A stretch of 53,370 nucleotides of DNA from Elusimicrobiota bacterium (GCA_016180425.1 JACPBF010000013.1:1-53370); one strand, 5' to 3'; shown: positions 1 through 8,215, counted from the first letter of the stretch. The notes: generated by a model not told the origin, from the sequence alone. A program made the numbers and translations.

Positions 1-157
1 TATTCGGCTGTTTTGTGGTTCTTCAACCTGGGAAAATCCGCATTACAAAAATCCCAGGACACTTGTAAAAAATATCCTAAACTCAATTCAATCTTCTCAT
101 ATCTTTTTACATGTAACCCAAACTCCATACATCTGTGCTGCAGCGCTATCTCATAAA

Positions 158-3100
158 TTACTGTGCAGTGTCTGTAGCATATTTCGCTTTCATATCTAAC
201 TCAACCAAATCGCCTCCATTCATTAACTCCATTGGATTTAATACCTCGGCGATTAGCTCTATCCAACTCTGGGTATTTAATACCCACAAAGAATAGCCAT
301 CTTCTATTAGTTCTGGATGATCCGCAAATAATACTTTTAAACTAAACTTACCATCTACTGTCATTGGCTGGTCAATGATCTTCACTCTCTTGATATCTAT
401 CCCATGATTCCTTAACTCGATCTTTACTTCAGTCTCCTCATCTTCTTTATATTCACGATTAATCGTAATCACAGGCTCGATTACCTTTTCTCCATTGTTT
501 TGATCTAACAATCTCTTTATATCTTTTACTTCTCTTTTTAAATCTGCTCTATTAATAAACAGCCTCACAGGATTCTCTTCTACTATCCCTTTTAGCGCTT
601 GACCTACTGTAAGATAGGGCAGTAAAGAAACTATCGCCTTGCTTGTTTCGTTTAACGCATTGATGGCAGTTCCGTCATACGCCAATGCTTGTCCAGCGGA
701 AAGTGTAACAAAAAATAATATCCAGCCATACCATGTCTCTAAATGTTCATCTCTCATCCGTTTCATCCAATGCACGCTACTATTATATTTCTTCTCTTCT
801 TCCATCCTGCGGTATGTGTCTGGATGCAGCCACCTTAAATGTTCTTCTAACCTAATACGCTTCTCAAATAAATACCAGCCGAATACTGGTATCTTGCTAC
901 AGAACCCAACCATCTGGTGAAACTTCTTTTTAGCTCGTTTAGCTCCAAAAAATTTCATCATGAAACCTAATTCATTCCTGGGTTCCATTACATGGTTACT
1001 TGAAAGCGCTTCTCTATACATCCGCATAACCTTAAATAAATCTTCTGCAACTTCCATGAAATTCTCTGGAGTCACAAGTTTTTCTACTGTGCGGAACATT
1101 TGACTAAATATATCAAAGATTAGCTCCCCTGGTGTGGTCCACCTCTTATTCTCAACTTCCTTCTCTACTCTCTGCTCAAAGTCCAATAAAGCCTCAATAT
1201 TGTTTACGATCATCTCTGGACCAAACATCCTGGCAAATCTAGGATACCGCAACGCAAAGGATCGAATTACTCCTTCTTTCTCTTTCTCCTTTAGTCGCTG
1301 TATAAACTGTTTCTTAATCGCCTCTAGTTCGTCTCTAGTCGCGTCCCTGTTCCTACCTAACAACTCTTCTATTTGACTCCTATACTCCAAATAAAGCTCT
1401 TTATCTCTCCTAATAAGTAAGAATATATCTTTTAAAGTTTTTTCGTCTCTGGGAGCGTAGTCTCTACCAGCTTTTACAGTGAGGTATAGAGAAATCAGAT
1501 ACTCGCCAAACACTCCTATCTTGTTCTCTGGAATAGCGGATATTCTATCCCATGTGTCAATTAAGTCTCTTACAAGAATATAGTCCTCAAAATCTCCTAA
1601 CCGAATATCGTTCGCTGCTTTTCTAGCAAACTCCATTAACTCTTTTTGTTCTGGCTTATCTAAAACCGCATCGTGCGCCATGTCATAGGTCATGTACGGT
1701 CCCTTTCCACCTGCGGGTCGTGAATGTATCTTGGATCGAAGCTCGAGTTCTCGCACTGCATGCGCTCGTATCAGTTTCATTAAAGCTTCTTCTCCATGTT
1801 TCTTGCCGTACTCCATCAGAATATGCGCGTACCTGCGGTCTATATTGAAATGTCCTTCTCTCTCATAGTTTTCGTCTTTACGATATGGATTAGCGTGCCG
1901 TCTAGTGAAGTCAGTCAACTTTTCTACTCTGGTATAATAATAAGCCAGCTGAAAAACATCTTCACTCCAGATAAATCCAGGTCCATCATAAAGACCAACA
2001 AATACATGATCTAATGCAAGAATAGGATATTCACCTTTAGTATTATATTCATCTCCTTCTCCATAATAAAAACCTATCAACTCGTCATAAATTTTATTAA
2101 ATTTACCAATTAAATCATCTTCTTCTTCAGTACGAGGCGTCACATGATAATCTCCTGTGGTTCGATCTGCTTTTTGTATTATATCAACCCATTTTCCATC
2201 TACTTTCCTCTCAATTTTAAAATCTCTGCCTAATACCCTCCACTCCTCTACATAAACTTCCATGATCCTAGTTAAGAGTTTAGGAAAAAGGTATGGGTTC
2301 ATTGCTCCCGTCTCTGTAATATATTCCCATTTGTCATCTTTCCTTGCTGGGCTCACTCTATAACTTGTGGCTTTATTCCCTTGATCTCTGTTCCCATCTA
2401 ACGCAGCTCTAAATAAATAAGCAAATGGTTGTGGTACGTTAAGTATTGTTGGCGGTATGTGAAGTAAAGAATAGTTATCTTTAATTGTGCGTAAATGCAT
2501 CAAAATGGGCCCTGCATGCAAGGCTGTCATGCTCTCTATATAATCCCATATACGCCTTCCACCCAATGATGTCAGTCTCTCTATAGAACCACCTATCCGT
2601 CTCTCTATTGCCCGCCCTATACGCCCTGCATGCAATGATGTTATGCTCCCTATCGCGCTCCTAAGACTGCTAATCCTAAAGCGCGAGCCAGAAAGAGTAT
2701 CAGACTTAGCACTTACACTATTGATTCCATATCTGGCAAGCCTGGCGCGCGCCCTATTAATTCCATCCATGGAAAAATTCTTTTGTAGGAAGGGACTGTC
2801 CCTTTGGGACGCCTCCTCTAAATTACGATCATACTGCTTCATGGTTGACTCGCTTTGATCTGGTCTAAGACTTGTCTGCTCTTGGATCCTCTTACTAAAT
2901 ACTACAGAGCCATCTTTGAGTCGCTCTACAGGGATATGCTTTGCAGCTAACGCCAACACACTCGCCTTTGACGCTAATCTCCCTCCCTCTATCAGCTCAC
3001 TCGCTTTCCTCAGTTTGTATCTCTCTGGTCTTGAAGAGGATTCTGCTCTTTGCTTGGATTCTAAACATCCCATTTCACTCCGCACAGAATAGGCATGCGC

Positions 3101-3214
3101 AAATGGAGAAACAATCAGACTAAACAATAAAGAACCTACCACTGTAAGAGAGATAAACTTCTTCCAGTACATTGCAACAAATTGAGTAAAAAGAATCTTT
3201 ATAACTGTTTTCAT
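158..3214 (-). CDS. Large secreted protein of unknown function (1018 aa)
   Basis: I do not recognise the family. Residues 1-42 form a long signal peptide or signal anchor: a basic stretch (YWKKF), a hydrophobic core and an AHA-Y cleavage-like site. Residues about 170-235 hold three degenerate repeats of the type SITSLHAGRIG, also visible in the DNA near 2510-2660 as recurring tgcatgca blocks. The middle is highly charged and mostly helical. A second hydrophobic segment (GWILFFVTLSAGQALAY) lies near residue 815, followed by a beta-rich tail ending in LMNGGDLVELDMKAKYATDTAQ-like sequence. No catalytic motif is evident. The ATG has no Shine-Dalgarno sequence directly before it; an operator-like palindrome lies there instead. 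The gene stands alone, and the scrap at 4375-4445 shows that a related gene once existed nearby. Reading frame certain, function unknown. Confidence 0.8.
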   Translation of the reverse strand: MKTVIKILFTQFVAMYWKKFISLTVVGSLLFSLIVSPFAHAYSVRSEMGCLESKQRAESSSRPERYKLRKASELIEGGRLASKASVLALAAKHIPVERLKDGSVVFSKRIQEQTSLRPDQSESTMKQYDRNLEEASQRDSPFLQKNFSMDGINRARARLARYGINSVSAKSDTLSGSRFRISSLRSAIGSITSLHAGRIGRAIERRIGGSIERLTSLGGRRIWDYIESMTALHAGPILMHLRTIKDNYSLLHIPPTILNVPQPFAYLFRAALDGNRDQGNKATSYRVSPARKDDKWEYITETGAMNPYLFPKLLTRIMEVYVEEWRVLGRDFKIERKVDGKWVDIIQKADRTTGDYHVTPRTEEEDDLIGKFNKIYDELIGFYYGEGDEYNTKGEYPILALDHVFVGLYDGPGFIWSEDVFQLAYYYTRVEKLTDFTRRHANPYRKDENYEREGHFNIDRRYAHILMEYGKKHGEEALMKLIRAHAVRELELRSKIHSRPAGGKGPYMTYDMAHDAVLDKPEQKELMEFARKAANDIRLGDFEDYILVRDLIDTWDRISAIPENKIGVFGEYLISLYLTVKAGRDYAPRDEKTLKDIFLLIRRDKELYLEYRSQIEELLGRNRDATRDELEAIKKQFIQRLKEKEKEGVIRSFALRYPRFARMFGPEMIVNNIEALLDFEQRVEKEVENKRWTTPGELIFDIFSQMFRTVEKLVTPENFMEVAEDLFKVMRMYREALSSNHVMEPRNELGFMMKFFGAKRAKKKFHQMVGFCSKIPVFGWYLFEKRIRLEEHLRWLHPDTYRRMEEEKKYNSSVHWMKRMRDEHLETWYGWILFFVTLSAGQALAYDGTAINALNETSKAIVSLLPYLTVGQALKGIVEENPVRLFINRADLKREVKDIKRLLDQNNGEKVIEPVITINREYKEDEETEVKIELRNHGIDIKRVKIIDQPMTVDGKFSLKVLFADHPELIEDGYSLWVLNTQSWIELIAEVLNPMELMNGGDLVELDMKAKYATDTAQ
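186..228. repeat. Copy 1 of 43-bp direct repeat
   Basis: This stretch encodes the C-terminal motif LMNGGDLVELDMKA of the 1018-residue protein. It matches 4403-4445 in the same orientation with a single difference (t at 216 versus a at 4433). The copies are about 4.2 kb apart. Confidence 0.9.
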
Positions 3215-3217
3215 AAA

Positions 3218-3231
3218 TGTAAGCGTTTACA
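3218..3231. promoter_or_regulatory. LacI-family/cre-like operator
   Basis: TGTAAGCGTTTACA fits the catabolite-responsive-element pattern TGWAANCGNTNWCA at every position. It starts 4 bp upstream of the ATG of the 1018-residue gene and occupies the place where a ribosome binding site should be. A LacI/CcpA-type repressor bound here could block elongation. No such regulator is in the window, so the role is inferred. Confidence 0.45.
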
Positions 3232-3312
3232 TCTTAACTCCAATAAAGAGATTCTTTAAGACTTCTGGGGATTTAACCCTAAAAGTCCTTACAGAATCTT
3301 CCATAAAAAGTA

Positions 3313-3341
3313 TATCTAAATCAGGGCAGTTCTGTCTTCAA
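3313..3341 (-). promoter_or_regulatory. Candidate sigma-70 promoter for the 1018-aa gene
   Basis: On the minus strand, TTGAAG (3341-3336) and TAGATA (3318-3313) are separated by 17 bp. This would give a leader of about 90 nt that ends in the operator-like palindrome. Prediction from sequence only. Confidence 0.35.
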
Positions 3342-3456
3342 CTATTTGTAAAATTTTTGTGACAAAAATGAAAAGTTTCATAAAAAATTACCAATTTTTT
3401 TAAAGATATTTAGCCTTCAGATTAAACAGCGAGAACTAAAGATTGCAAATCAGGAG

Positions 3457-3844
3457 ATGAGCAGGATCGCTCCTTCCATATTAGAGGATATGGAATCTTT
3501 AAACAAAACCCCTATCCCGGATTTAAAAGACAAACTAACAGAATTGATGAAGAAGAGAATGAATCAAAGTCTAGAAAAAGAGAAATTTGAGAACTTAAAG
3601 ATTGCAGAAATTTGCAGCTCATCCTTGATTCTAACGAATATATTTTTGCCTTTAGAGTTACTATAAAGAAAGCTCAAGTGTTGACCTTCTTACTTATCTA
3701 TTAGAATACCCACACAAATACAAAATTTACGTTTGTCGAACAATCATTACAGAAGTTAATCGTAATCTTCCAAGGGAAAGTACTCAAGATTTTTATATTT
3801 TTATAACATTGCATGCCAGAGAGCTTCTAGCATTGCAGCAGTGA
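3457..3844 (+). pseudogene. Decayed PIN-domain toxin gene with short helical ORF at its 5' end
   Basis: A 69-codon ORF (3457-3666) encodes a charged helical peptide (KDKLTELMKKRMNQSLEKEK) and then runs out of sense. In the next frame from 3612 the DNA reads LQLILDSNEYIFAFRVT, the typical first strand and catalytic Asp region of a PIN nuclease. In a third frame from 3665 it reads KESSSVDLLTYLLEYP and then IIITEVNR-type sequence as far as a TGA at 3842-3844. The three frames join into one coherent PIN N-terminal half, so at least two frameshifts have broken the gene. The C-terminal catalytic half is missing. The helical part could be a remnant antitoxin. It lies just upstream of another toxin-antitoxin-like pair. 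Confidence 0.55.
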
Positions 3845-3869
3845 TTTTTAATATAATTAATTTGAAAAC

Positions 3870-4121
3870 ATGGCAATTCACCTTCATCCGCATGCAGTGG
3901 ACCGCTTAATAGAGCGTGGAGCAACAAAATCTGAAGTTATTGAAACAGTTAATGCTGGTGAAACCTTCCCTGCAAAATATGGAAGAGTTGGATTTAGAAG
4001 AAATTTTCAATTTGGAAAACCATGGAAAGATAAAATTTATGCCACTAAACAGATTGAGGCTTATGCTGTTAAAGAAGAAAACAACTGGTTAGTCATTACA
4101 TTTATTACACGATTCTTTTAG
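3870..4121 (+). CDS. DUF4258 domain protein, probable RelE-like toxin
   Basis: This 83-residue protein opens with HPHAVDRLIERGATKSEV and ends with an aromatic-rich strand (NNWLVITFITRFF), the layout of DUF4258 proteins. DUF4258 is known to pair with DUF2283 genes and is thought to be RelE-like. Its partner starts 13 bp downstream on the same strand. The ATG is preceded by an AT-rich stretch with no clear ribosome binding site. Toxin activity is inferred from family and pairing. Confidence 0.75.
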   Translation: MAIHLHPHAVDRLIERGATKSEVIETVNAGETFPAKYGRVGFRRNFQFGKPWKDKIYATKQIEAYAVKEENNWLVITFITRFF

Positions 4122-4134
4122 AAGAGGAGACTCC

Positions 4135-4371
4135 ATGAAATTAACTTATGATCCAAGATACAACATCGCTTATCTCAGGTTAAAAGAGAAAACTAGTCAG
4201 GTTGAGACACTACACATTAGTGAAGCGATGAATATAGATATTGCACCAGATGGAACCATTTATGGAATCGAGCTTTTAAACGCAAACAAACAGTTGAGAG
4301 ATCATGAATCTAAAAAGTTAGTTATCAAGAACTCTGCTACTGGTAAAAGCGCTGTGGTCAGCCTAAAATAA
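4135..4371 (+). CDS. DUF2283 domain protein, probable antitoxin partner
   Basis: The 78-residue protein has the DUF2283 signature: an opening MKLTYDPRYNIAYLRL, a central TLHISEAMNIDIAPDG and the turn GIELLNA. It follows the DUF4258 gene in the order commonly seen for this pair, and GAAGAGGAG provides a good ribosome binding site. The last 15 residues are lysine- and serine-rich. It ends 3 bp before the gene scrap on the opposite strand. The antitoxin role is inferred from pairing. Confidence 0.75.
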   Translation: MKLTYDPRYNIAYLRLKEKTSQVETLHISEAMNIDIAPDGTIYGIELLNANKQLRDHESKKLVIKNSATGKSAVVSLK

Positions 4372-4374
4372 TAT

Positions 4375-4445
4375 TTATTGCGCGAGTTCTACTACAGCTT
4401 CTGCTTTCATATCTAACTCAACCAAATCGCCACCATTCATTAACT
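4375..4445 (-). pseudogene. C-terminal scrap of a paralogue of the 1018-aa protein
   Basis: The minus strand reads LMNGGDLVELDMKA followed by EAVVELAQ and a TAA stop at 4377-4375. The first 14 residues are identical to residues near the end of the 1018-residue protein, and both end in AQ-stop. Only about 23 codons remain. The scrap begins inside the stop region of the DUF2905 gene (its TAA at 4442-4440 lies within the repeat), so the junction looks like a recombination scar or the edge of a deletion. Confidence 0.75.
4403..4445. repeat. Copy 2 of 43-bp direct repeat
   Basis: This copy matches 186-228 with one mismatch in 43 bases, same orientation. It ends at the 3' end of the DUF2905 gene, where the homology stops abruptly. 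Confidence 0.9.
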
Positions 4446-4664
4446 TTTTGAAATGAGCCAGTAAAGAAAGGATAAAACAAGACTGAGTAAAATAGAGGTG
4501 GTAAAAGGAAAGTAAAACTTAAAAGTCTCTTTATCAATTTTTATATCCCCTGGCAAGTTTCCCAACATCGGGATCTTTGGAAAAAATATTACTACTAAAC
4601 CGCTCAACAAGAACACAATACCAAGGTAAATGAAAGTTTTTCCTATCAGGAAGTTGTTTCCCAT
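4440..4664 (-). CDS. DUF2905 family small membrane protein
   Basis: This 74-residue protein has two hydrophobic helices (residues about 10-30 and 52-71) flanking the conserved loop PKIPMLGNLPGDIKI, the DUF2905 hallmark. Function is unknown; the family is widespread and often lies beside ruvB or housekeeping genes. Its start lies 19 bp inside the 3' end of the VapC-like gene, so the two are probably co-transcribed. Its stop codon falls at the border of the duplicated gene scrap. Confidence 0.85.
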   Translation of the reverse strand: MGNNFLIGKTFIYLGIVFLLSGLVVIFFPKIPMLGNLPGDIKIDKETFKFYFPFTTSILLSLVLSFLYWLISKS

Positions 4665-5077
4665 GGATTGAATAAATTAACGCCTGTCTGTGCAACGTCT
4701 TTGACGTTGCGTGTCACCAAAGTAAGATTGTGATGGATAGCCGTCGCTGCTAATAAACCATCAATGACTGGAACAACTATTTTTTTGGATTGAGCAAGCC
4801 CTATGATTATTCCCCAACGGTCAGCGATTTCTTGATCAATAAGAAGTATCCTGCCGGCAAAACGATAGCATAAATCTTTTTCTAGCCATGCTTCAATGGC
4901 AACACGCCGGCTCGCTGGAGAAAGAGTAGTAATCCCTTTGCGTATCTCACCCAAAGTTAATACGCTAATATAGAACAAATCTTCATCCGTCTTTTCTATC
5001 CAAGAGACAACCTTACTCTCTGGCTTAAGTTTAACCAATTCAGAAAGGACATTGGTACCTAATAAAAATCCGCTCAC
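4646..5077 (-). CDS. vapC: VapC/FitB-like PIN toxin lacking the first catalytic Asp
   Basis: The 143-residue protein has the PIN-domain layout of the FitB/VapC group: an N-terminal strand, SVLTLGEIRKGI with the conserved Glu near 43, VIDGLLAATA with the third acidic residue near 104, and LVTRNVKD near 120. The opening motif reads FLLGTNVLSEL, whereas the family has LLDTNVLSEL: the Asp codon (GAT) is GGT here, so the first metal ligand is Gly. An active PIN ribonuclease normally needs this residue, so the toxin is probably attenuated or dead. It starts with GTG, overlapping the antitoxin stop by 4 nt, the usual coupled arrangement. Confidence 0.88.
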   Translation of the reverse strand: MSGFLLGTNVLSELVKLKPESKVVSWIEKTDEDLFYISVLTLGEIRKGITTLSPASRRVAIEAWLEKDLCYRFAGRILLIDQEIADRWGIIIGLAQSKKIVVPVIDGLLAATAIHHNLTLVTRNVKDVAQTGVNLFNPWETTS

Positions 5078-5370
5078 AGATTTATGGTTCGACCGGTATC
5101 TCTCTGGCGTTTAAATTCTAGATGAATTCCTGCAAGTGGGGATTTTGCAAAAAACTCAACCAAATTCTGAGGTCCTAATTGCCTTTTAACAAGCTGGTCA
5201 AATTGTTCAGAAGGGAGTAGAACCACCGCTTCTTTTCCTTGTCGAGTAACCCATTGAACTCCATCAGATCGAACGATTCTAAAAAGTTCACTAAAACGCG
5301 CTTTAGCCTCCTGAAGTTGCCAAGCTGTTTTAAATTTGTGACCAAAACCATGTTTTCTAGATGCCTTCAT
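5074..5370 (-). CDS. Phd/YefM-family antitoxin
   Basis: The 98-residue protein contains the Phd/YefM N-terminal domain: WQLQEAKARFSELFRIVRSDG, then a strand-turn-strand QWVTRQGKEAVVLLPSEQFDQL. The C-terminal tail (LVEFFAKSPLAGI) is the usual toxin-neutralising segment. It has an extra basic leader of about 15 residues. AGGAGG lies 9 nt upstream of the ATG. It precedes the PIN gene with a 4-nt overlap. Autoregulation through the inverted repeat at 5401-5415 is likely. Confidence 0.88.
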   Translation of the reverse strand: MKASRKHGFGHKFKTAWQLQEAKARFSELFRIVRSDGVQWVTRQGKEAVVLLPSEQFDQLVKRQLGPQNLVEFFAKSPLAGIHLEFKRQRDTGRTINL

Positions 5371-5400
5371 GAAAAAACACCTCCTTATATCTAACCAGTC

Positions 5401-5415
5401 AGACTAGTTTAGTCT
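5401..5415. promoter_or_regulatory. Inverted repeat, candidate Phd operator
   Basis: AGACTA-gtt-TAGTCT is a perfect 6-bp inverted repeat centred about 38 bp upstream of the antitoxin ATG. Phd/YefM antitoxins bind palindromes at their own promoters. Prediction only. Confidence 0.4.
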
Positions 5416-5528
5416 TAACAGAAAAGATAACCATTTTCAAGTGAGTTACATCAAATCGAATAAAATGTTCCTGAACAGTGAGTGCCTGCCGTCAAACAAA
5501 GGCCGCTCCCAAAAAAGCGCCTTAGGAC

Positions 5529-6869
5529 TTACACCTTCCATTCCCGCACACAGTTTCTTCCAGACTCTTTTGCCTGATAAAGAGCATGATCTGCTCTCTG
5601 GATCAGTTCTTCTGCTAAAGGAGCCTCTGGCAAATAGTGCGCTGCCCCAATACTGACTGTAATTTTTATGGTCACGCCTTCAGAAATTTCAATCGCGCTA
5701 TTTTCAATAGCAGATCTCAAATGTTCCGCAGTTGCAAGCACCACCTCTTGCGGGGCAAGGCCAATTAAAAGAGCAAACTCTTCTCCTCCATAACGGCACA
5801 CATTCACTCCGTGGTGAACATTCGCTTTAAGGATTTCCGCTATTTTTTTTAAGACCGCGTCTCCGGCAACATGACCGTACCGGTCATTGACTAATTTAAA
5901 ATGATCTAAATCCAGCATCAGTAAAGAAAAAGAGGTGCCGTATCTTTTAGTAAGACTAATCTCTTCGCTTAAACGTTCCAGAAAAACCCTTCTTAAATAA
6001 AGGTTCGTTAAGCCATCCCTTCTACTCCGTTCCAGAATTTTTCTATAAAGATGAATTTTGTGAAAGCCTAGTCCTAACAATTGCACGGCAAAAGAAACTT
6101 TATCTAAAAAATCATCACTGACCGATCCCTCTAAAAGAAAGAATAGTAAACCATGGACTCTGCCTTGCCATCGCACTGGGAAACCTACCAGATAAAGGTC
6201 TTCTGTTTTTTTGCCGTCTAGATCTACCTGTGTTTTCAGGATGCGGTCTAAAGGAGTAAAAATACGATCTTCTGAACGATTCAAATTTAAAGGAAGAAGC
6301 TGTAAAATCTTGTTCCAACCCTCCTGATCCAAAAAACCTTTGGCAAAAAACGATTTCCAAATTTTTTCATCTTTAGATACGTCTAACTCTGGCTCAAGAT
6401 CTGGGTTTGTCGCAAAACCATAACTCAATAAATTTTTTTCAAAGGCAAAAATAGAGTTTAAATCCTCTAAAATAGGAACTTCTTCCATATAACTCACAAG
6501 GCTCTTTGCAAAAAGGTAACGTTTAGAAATTTGTTCAGCTTCTTCCTGCAGTTTTTTTCTCTGAGATTCTAATTTTTCACATTCCAACTGCTTCTTGGAT
6601 AGTTCAGCCTGTAAATACAACTGCCTTTGCAAAGAATTGCTCACTGCCTCCTGAACTTCTCTTTTTAAAGGATACTGAAAAAGTCCTGCGGCTATAAAAA
6701 GAACCGCATTTAAAAATCCAGCAACCATAAAATTATTTCTAAAGCCCAAAAAAATAGAAAATGCTGAAAGAAAAATTGCCAAAAGCATGCCTCTCTTCCC
6801 CTTGCCTTTAAAAGGGAGGATTAAAGGCAAAATAGAAAGAAGCGGAAAAAGAGCAAAACTGTTCATCAT
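5529..6869 (-). CDS. Membrane-anchored diguanylate cyclase (GGDEF), no I-site
   Basis: The 446-residue protein begins with two or three hydrophobic helices (residues about 3-65). A long coiled coil follows (about 75-125), then a GAF-like sensory region (about 130-275) and a C-terminal GGDEF domain (about 285-446). The active loop is RYGGEEF, and RDGLTNLYLRRVF opens the domain. The four residues where the RxxD inhibitory site should lie are HHGV, so product inhibition is probably absent. It should make cyclic di-GMP from two GTP. It overlaps the upstream cyclase gene by 4 nt, so both are probably in one transcript. Confidence 0.88.
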   Translation of the reverse strand: MMNSFALFPLLSILPLILPFKGKGKRGMLLAIFLSAFSIFLGFRNNFMVAGFLNAVLFIAAGLFQYPLKREVQEAVSNSLQRQLYLQAELSKKQLECEKLESQRKKLQEEAEQISKRYLFAKSLVSYMEEVPILEDLNSIFAFEKNLLSYGFATNPDLEPELDVSKDEKIWKSFFAKGFLDQEGWNKILQLLPLNLNRSEDRIFTPLDRILKTQVDLDGKKTEDLYLVGFPVRWQGRVHGLLFFLLEGSVSDDFLDKVSFAVQLLGLGFHKIHLYRKILERSRRDGLTNLYLRRVFLERLSEEISLTKRYGTSFSLLMLDLDHFKLVNDRYGHVAGDAVLKKIAEILKANVHHGVNVCRYGGEEFALLIGLAPQEVVLATAEHLRSAIENSAIEISEGVTIKITVSIGAAHYLPEAPLAEELIQRADHALYQAKESGRNCVREWKV

Positions 6870-8215
6870 TGAAGGTTCACCTTATTTCTTCCTAAATCTT
6901 TAGCTTTATAAAGCGCTCGATCCGCGGTTTCTATAAGAATATTTGAATGATCCATGTCCGAGGTTCTAGAGGATACGCCTCCGGAGATGGTGACATAAAT
7001 TTTTTCTTTTCCCATTGGAGTGGCCATTACTTTTAAACGAATGCGATCGGCAATTAGATAAGCGTTTTCTTTACTAGTAAAAGGCATTAAAACAGCAATT
7101 TCTTCTCCTCCATAACGGCTGCAAAAATCCGTGGTTCGAGTTTGTGTTACGATAATTTCCGCCACATTATGCAGAATTTTATCCCCTACCAAATGTCCCC
7201 AAGAGTCATTGACCCTTTTAAAATGATCAATATCAAAAATAATTAAAGAAAGCTCGGATTTATTGATTTTAGATCTAAAAAATTCTTCTTCTAAACGTTC
7301 ATCAAAACGGTAACGAACAAAAAGGCCGGTTAAAGAGTCCCGCACAGCTAAAGATTCTATCTTCTCATAAAAAAGAGCGTTGGTGGTCACCAGAGAAACA
7401 ATGTTGGAAATATCTGAAAAAAATCTTAAATCTTCCTCTCTCCATCTCTTTAGCTTAGGAGACTCTAAATTTAAAGTCCCCATAATTAAATTTTCTCGTT
7501 CTAAAGGAGCTGCAATAAAAGAACCTTTTTTCCCTGAATGAGAAGAGGTCAGCCGAGGGTCTTGACTCATATCTCCCACTAAAAAAGGAATGCGATGTTT
7601 TACAATCCACTCCCCTATCTCATCCCCTTTCGCAGGTGAACTTGGCAAAGGAAAAAGATTTAAAGAAATCTCTAAACCTGTTTCTCGGCTAAAAAACCTA
7701 CGAATAGAATCTTTTGTTTGTCTTTTTATTTCTTCTATCTGCAAATAAGAAGATAGATCATCTGTGAATGAACGCAACTGAGTATAACGGTAAATCTTTT
7801 CTTTTAACCCATGCAAAAGTTCTTCCAGCTCCTTTCTTTTTTGTTCTAGGTCTTGAACCCCTATTTCCAAATTTTCAATTTTTTCTTGTACCTTTTGAAC
7901 TTCTAAATCCTTAGCTTCAATCATTTTCTGGGCTTTCCAAAAAATATACCAGAGCCAGCCCATTTGCAAAAGAAAAATAAACGGGCCCCCTGTGGCAAGA
8001 TTCCCAATAGAAAATATTAAACCAACGGTCCCCACTAAGATTGCAAATATAAACATGCCGGCGGCTGTCATGGGAATAGAAAAATAGGAAAGGAAAAGAA
8101 TAGGAACTCCGAAAAAAGGGAAATAAAATTGAGGCGTCATTCCACCGGTTAACATGAGGTAAGGAATGACTAGAGCAATGACATAAGGAACAGATTGGAT
8201 AAATACGCTTAACAT
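6866..8215 (-). CDS. Membrane-anchored GAF-GGDEF diguanylate cyclase with I-site
   Basis: The 449-residue protein has N-terminal membrane helices (about 5-90), a coiled coil (about 92-145), a GAF domain (about 150-290, including the typical FIAAPLERENLIMGTLNLES) and a GGDEF domain. The loop reads SRYGGEEIAVL, with Ile in place of the usual Phe. RTTD lies five residues before it, a proper RxxD inhibitory site. It therefore differs from its downstream partner, with which it shares the same domain plan; the pair looks like an old tandem duplication. The ATG follows a short AT-rich leader, with a divergent Lon-domain gene upstream. Confidence 0.9.
   Translation of the reverse strand: MLSVFIQSVPYVIALVIPYLMLTGGMTPQFYFPFFGVPILFLSYFSIPMTAAGMFIFAILVGTVGLIFSIGNLATGGPFIFLLQMGWLWYIFWKAQKMIEAKDLEVQKVQEKIENLEIGVQDLEQKRKELEELLHGLKEKIYRYTQLRSFTDDLSSYLQIEEIKRQTKDSIRRFFSRETGLEISLNLFPLPSSPAKGDEIGEWIVKHRIPFLVGDMSQDPRLTSSHSGKKGSFIAAPLERENLIMGTLNLESPKLKRWREEDLRFFSDISNIVSLVTTNALFYEKIESLAVRDSLTGLFVRYRFDERLEEEFFRSKINKSELSLIIFDIDHFKRVNDSWGHLVGDKILHNVAEIIVTQTRTTDFCSRYGGEEIAVLMPFTSKENAYLIADRIRLKVMATPMGKEKIYVTISGGVSSRTSDMDHSNILIETADRALYKAKDLGRNKVNLQ

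Noticed and set aside
27-58. Inverted repeat CCTGGGA...TCCCAGG downstream of the first gene as a terminator
   Set aside because: The stem is only 7 bp with an 18-nt loop and no T-run follows on the gene's strand.
1134-1376. Plus-strand frames inside the 1018-residue gene as genes
   Set aside because: They lie opposite a long intact frame, have no ribosome binding site and show no protein-like motif.
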